From positions 1,674,001-1,738,000 of the forward strand of contig NZ_JAJVCN010000002.1 of NCBI RefSeq assembly GCF_021390435.2: a stretch of 64,000 bases of DNA, given 5' to 3'. The notes beneath the pieces are model-generated. The model was not told where the DNA came from. It saw only the letters and a list, made by a program, of their open reading frames with translations, and did no database searches. A program made the position numbers and the translations under genes. Numbering within the stretch: the stretch's first letter is position 1; each line of letters begins with the position of its first letter. Below are positions 60,175 through 64,000 of this stretch, one piece after another. The stretch is from Kibdelosporangium philippinense. GTDB taxonomy: Bacteria > Actinomycetota > Actinomycetes > Mycobacteriales > Pseudonocardiaceae.

Positions 60175-62090
60175 ACCCGGCGTTCACCTTCTGGCTTGAC
60201 TATCTGGACGCTCGGGGTGGCCTGTGGGAGCGGTCCGGCGACGCCGTTCTCGCCGTGCTGCCCGAGCAGCTCGCCGCCACCCACGATTTGCCGGAGTCGG
60301 CGCTGATCACCGATGACCCGGACATCTCCCGGGAGGACGGCGTCCTGTTCCTGGGCGCTGGGCACCCGGAGATCGCTCGGGCCGCCGAGTCGGTCATCAG
60401 CAACGGTGACGTCAGCGCGCTCACGCTGCCCCACCGCGGGCAGCCACTGTCCACTGAGGACCTTCTGGCCAGGATTCGCGAACTCGTCGCCGTCGACCAC
60501 GGCCGGATCGACGCCACCAGCGCGCCGATCCGCGCCCACCGCGCGACTGTGCGCCTCGCCGCGCTGGTCACGCACACAGTTTCGGCGGAAGACCAGTTCA
60601 CCGAGGTCGTCGAGTGCCTGGTCGACATCCCCACCTGGATCGACTGGCCGGAAAAGGTGGCTGCCCAGTTGCGCGAGGCGATGACGGTCGACGTCACGCC
60701 AGGCCGACGACTGCCCGCCGACGTGATCACCCCGGCCTTGGCCGCCGCTCACCAGGTGCTCGACGCGACCGCGACAGCACGCGGCCGAATCCTCGCCACC
60801 GGCGCGGACGCGGAACGCGACGCCGAGCTGACCAGGGCCCGCGAGTACTACGCCGCGGCGCTGGCCGCCATCGACAAGCGCCGCATCGGCGCCGACCCGC
60901 AGCGCACAGCACTGCTGGACGCTCGGGCCGAGGCGACGGCGGCCGAACGTGACCGGCGCATGGCCGAGATCGAGGAGAAGTACCGTCACCAGCACGAGTT
61001 GCGCCCCTACCGCCTCCACCTGGTCGACATACCTGTGTGGCGGCTGGACACCGATGTCCGCCGCGGCGACCGCCGCTGGCCGGTGACCTTCGATTACCTG
61101 CCGTTGACCGGCACGCTCGCCCCCACCCGCTGCCTGGCCTGCGACGCACACGCTCCACTGGTGGCAACCAAGACCGGTCTTCGCTGCACCTCCTGCGTTC
61201 CATCCAAGCCCGAACCGCCCGCACCTCCCACCGCCACGAAGCCACCGAAGGACGATCGCCGCACGCACTCCGAGCAACCGAAGCCCCGACCCACACCGCA
61301 GGCACCGGACAAGCCCGCGCCGACACCGGTGAAGAAGAAGCCCGCACCGGTCGCGACGCCGCCGGCAAGGAAGTCGGCACCCGCCGGTCCCGTCCTGCCG
61401 AGGAAGGCCGAGGAGCGGAAGGTCGCCGACTTCTGGCAACTGGTGGCCGCCGGCGAACGCCGCAAGCTCGCGCGCCTCATCGCGTCCAACTCACCGCTGG
61501 CCGCGCTGAACCGCCTGTACGGCCCGGCGGGCCCGGCGTTCGGGATCGGCGTACCCGTCGGCGAGACCCCGGTGAGCTTCACTTGCCACAACTACGATGA
61601 ACCCGTGGCCGGACAGCGCGGCGGTACCGCCGGTGTCCTGCAGACTGATTATGACCAGTACCAGTACCTGCTGCTGTGGTCACGGGACCGGCTCATCGAG
61701 GAGATCCTGCCCTACTCGATGCCCTGGCACCCGGGCACGATCGCCCGGTTCCGAAGCGGATCGGTCACCCACGCCCCGCCCTCGCACGTGCCCCTCGACC
61801 AGGTCGCCGCGCTCCTGCTCACTAAGACCACCCCGCGCCACGGCCTGACCTTCACCGCCCGCGCCCTGGCCGCATGGTGGCGCCTACCCGACCTCGACGA
61901 TCTGCTCGCCCAGTTCTCACCACCCGTACTCGCCGCCGCCGTCGACCGAGCCGTCCGCTACTGGTCCGGTGCCGCGCAGGCCACCTACCCGGAGGTCGCT
62001 GAGGCGTTCCGCGCCGACCAGGCCGCTGTCCGCAAGGCGACCCCCATCCTGCAGAAACGCCTGCAACTCAGCGGCACCACCAACTGGTAA
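60171..62090 (+). CDS. Zinc-ribbon protein, partner of SNF2 helicase
   Basis: 639 residues from GTG 60171, which overlaps the helicase stop (GTGA) and is preceded by GGGGGAGG seven bases away. A helical N-terminal half includes a charged coiled-coil-like stretch ending RDRRMAEIEEKYRHQHEL. A zinc ribbon with C321, C324, C339 and C342 follows, then a Pro/Lys-rich linker (about 345-415) and a helical C-terminal domain. No catalytic motif is recognised. The strict coupling suggests a complex with the helicase, with the ribbon and basic linker contacting DNA (inference). Confidence 0.8.
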   Translation: MNPAFTFWLDYLDARGGLWERSGDAVLAVLPEQLAATHDLPESALITDDPDISREDGVLFLGAGHPEIARAAESVISNGDVSALTLPHRGQPLSTEDLLARIRELVAVDHGRIDATSAPIRAHRATVRLAALVTHTVSAEDQFTEVVECLVDIPTWIDWPEKVAAQLREAMTVDVTPGRRLPADVITPALAAAHQVLDATATARGRILATGADAERDAELTRAREYYAAALAAIDKRRIGADPQRTALLDARAEATAAERDRRMAEIEEKYRHQHELRPYRLHLVDIPVWRLDTDVRRGDRRWPVTFDYLPLTGTLAPTRCLACDAHAPLVATKTGLRCTSCVPSKPEPPAPPTATKPPKDDRRTHSEQPKPRPTPQAPDKPAPTPVKKKPAPVATPPARKSAPAGPVLPRKAEERKVADFWQLVAAGERRKLARLIASNSPLAALNRLYGPAGPAFGIGVPVGETPVSFTCHNYDEPVAGQRGGTAGVLQTDYDQYQYLLLWSRDRLIEEILPYSMPWHPGTIARFRSGSVTHAPPSHVPLDQVAALLLTKTTPRHGLTFTARALAAWWRLPDLDDLLAQFSPPVLAAAVDRAVRYWSGAAQATYPEVAEAFRADQAAVRKATPILQKRLQLSGTTNW

Positions 62091-62094
62091 GCCG

Positions 62095-62484
62095 ATGAAT
62101 TCCCAGAACCAGACGAAACTGCGGCGCGAGATCGCCGCTGCCGGCACCGCCGCTGTCGCCAGGAACGGCTACGTCACCGCGATCGACGCGTTGCTCGCCA
62201 CCGGCTGGCTTCGTCCTGAGAAAGTCGAGGACTGGCGGCGCGGCCGCGTGCCGTATCTGGAGCAGGTGACGGTCGCCAGCCTGTCCAAGATCAGTACGAC
62301 GATGCGGATCTTCCGAAGCTGGGCCGAGAGCGAAGGCCTGCGCCCCAGCGAGACGGTCTACGTCAGTTGGACCAGGGATCGCCGTCGACTGCGGTTCTCC
62401 AAATCGGGAGACCCGAACATCGAGCGCGCCTACCGCACCCACTGGCGGCCACCCAGGATGAACGGACACCGTGGGGAAGCCTGA
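62095..62484 (+). CDS. Small conserved hypothetical protein
   Basis: 129 residues from ATG 62095, four bases after the stop of the zinc-ribbon gene; the frame extends upstream inside that gene but conservation begins here. The sequence has an N-terminal helical part (AIDALLATGWLRPEKVEDWRRG), a helix SKISTTMRIFRSWAESEGLRP and a basic beta C-terminus with RRLRFSKSGDPNIERAY. The overall look is of a small nucleic-acid-associated protein widespread in actinobacteria. Third gene of the helicase unit. Confidence 0.7.
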   Translation: MNSQNQTKLRREIAAAGTAAVARNGYVTAIDALLATGWLRPEKVEDWRRGRVPYLEQVTVASLSKISTTMRIFRSWAESEGLRPSETVYVSWTRDRRRLRFSKSGDPNIERAYRTHWRPPRMNGHRGEA

Positions 62485-62547
62485 GCCGGCCGCCACATCG
62501 GCGACGTCCGCCGACGACTTCTCGTCGTGTGACCACACGGCCCGACG

Positions 62548-64000
62548 TTACGTCGTCAGCTTGTGTAGCCGTTTGTTGATGGCCTCGGCGTCGAAGGGAA
62601 CGGGTTCCTCCGGTTCGTCGGGGTTGTAGTACTCGATCGGGTTGTCGCCGTTGCCGGCGACGCATTCCGGTTGTGGTAGGTAGGGGGTGTTCGTGGAGGA
62701 CCTTCTCCAGCACGATCTCGTGTTTCCAGCTCGCGCCGAGGTCGTAGGTGTGGGAGATCGTCGTCTTCGGGTGGGGCAGCGCCTGGTGCGACCGCATCGT
62801 GTGCTCGGGCGTGGTCTCCTCAAGATCGTGGAAGGGGTCGGCATAGCGGCGGTGCCCCACGGTGAATATGTGCAGGTGGTCGTCGTCCCAGCCGAACAAC
62901 GCCGTGATCACGTGGTGGAGCGTCTCCAGGGTGGCGTTCTCCGTGATCAGCACCCGGCGCCAGCATTGCCCGGACAGGGAGATCTTGAGTTGTTGAACTG
63001 GGATGGCCGACCCGGCCACGGCGGCGAGGGCTTCGGCGACATCCGTCGCGTGTGGGTGCCTGCTGCCGGCGATCAGGTCGATCCCGCCGGCATTCAGGTC
63101 GATTTCGGTGGAATCGAGCGCATCCGTGGCGGTGTAGCGTGCGGCGGCGACACCGTGGTGGACGAGATCGGCGTGGGCGTACTCGGTGGCCAGCCAGACC
63201 AGGTCCTCGGCGCCGGGGCGTGGCGCCAGTTCGTTTTGGTGTGCCAGGAGACGGGTGTGCGCGGCCAGGTTGTCGGGCAACGGTTCGGTGGCGCGCAGCG
63301 CGGCGATCGCGTCGTCTCCCAAGCCGCTGATCAGGTCGACGGCCGTGATCCGTTCGGCCGGGGTCGCGTCGGTGGCGGCCCGGACAAGTTCGGCCACGAT
63401 CTGGTGCGCGGTGCGTTCGCCGAACCAGCGGCGGGCCCGGTTCCACGAGTCGACCTCGTCGGTGCCGGTCAGCAGACCCAGCAGGTCGGCCGCCGGTAGC
63501 TCGGGGGTGATCTGCGGCGGTACCACCTTCCGCAGCTCCGCGTGAACCCAGGTGCCCAGCGGTGTCAGCCGCGTTCCTTCCATGGCGCCGAACAGGCGCA
63601 GCAGAGCCAGCGTGGCTTCGGCCGGGTGGACTCGGCCATGGCGCTGCGGGTCCGCCCGGATGTCCCAGTCGCCGCGGTCGTACATGACGTGGCCGACGCG
63701 GCGCTGCAAGCCCCAGCCCTCGTCGACATGCTCGCTGGTCACCACGTCCATCGTCACCAAGGCAGTGATGCGGGGGTCGACGCCGATGGTGTCGGCGGCC
63801 TCGGCAGCAAGCAGCGCCTGCAATCCCGCCCACCAAGCGGCCAGCGGGTCCTCCAGCCGACCGGCCCGGACCGCGCGGTCGCCTGCGATCGCGATCAGAC
63901 CGGCGGTGACTGCCGTGAGCCACGGCCGGTGCACCTCGGGCTTGTCCGCAGCCCGTCGAACCTTCGCGCGTGTGAACATCCCCAGCGCTGACGCGGCAGC
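62548..64000 (-). pseudogene. Plasmid pRiA4b ORF-3-like protein, 5' partial, frameshift at a C5 run
   Basis: The frame is open through the right window edge, so the N-terminus is outside. A long helical region leads into the pRiA4b ORF-3 domain: QLKISLSGQCWRRVLI, then FGWDDDHLHIF, GHRRYADP, SHTYDLGASWKHEIVLEK. At the run 62683-62687 an extra base shifts the frame; the proper ending YLPQPECVAGNGDNPIEYY...INKRLHKLTT is read in the neighbouring frame to a stop at 62548. Read straight, the frame continues into the preceding gene's territory. The function of the domain is not established. The single homopolymer lesion may be a sequencing error. Confidence 0.7.

Overview
The window is high-GC DNA with GTG/TTG starts, GTGA/ATGA gene overlaps, type VII (WXG100-like) effector architecture, modular PKS genes and actinobacterial IS families. 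It most likely comes from a filamentous actinomycete, probably of the Pseudonocardiales. That placement is inferred from gene content; no rRNA or marker gene is present.

Left part (1-34360): two giant multidomain proteins dominate. Protein A (1-15534, 5' end outside the window, over 5,170 residues) and protein B (23587-34359, about 3,590 residues) look like secreted polymorphic-toxin or effector proteins. B has the N-terminal helical/hydrophobic region of CpnT/WXG100-like type VII substrates. Upstream of it lie a decayed YbaB/EbfC-like gene and a small coupled gene. Both giants share a module with a DxHG...(F/V)xC signature (caspase/CHAT-like; four in A, two in B). Both also end with arrays of a ~60-residue helical repeat, an OTU-type cysteine protease domain and a terminal SET-like domain. 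A additionally carries an OmpA-like domain, a two-HKD phospholipase D domain and an amidoligase-like module. Between A and B lie three near-identical IS1380-family elements (two head to head), a frameshifted IS5-type element and a decayed secreted-protein gene.

Middle (34360-53560): this is a mobile-element graveyard (IS5-type elements and a remnant, a Tn3-like transposase fragment) followed by a small polyketide cluster. The cluster consists of a FAAL-ACP loading unit, a KS-AT(degenerate)-DH-KR-ACP module, a KS-AT-KR-ACP-TE module and an acyl-CoA-ligase-like gene. It carries several lesions: two apparent 1-nt frameshifts, an in-frame TGA inside the second AT, an AT lacking its active serine, and an IS982-family element inserted in the ligase gene with a clean reconstructable junction. 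It looks like a recently inactivated natural-product cluster.

Right part (53560-64000): ordinary accessory or hypothetical genes. These include two proteins with similar Lys/Arg-rich N-termini, one of them DUF1841-like, and a three-gene unit of SNF2-type helicase, zinc-ribbon protein and small conserved protein. A convergent pRiA4b ORF-3-like gene runs off the window end. Several frames break at G/C homopolymers, so some lesions here could be sequencing errors.
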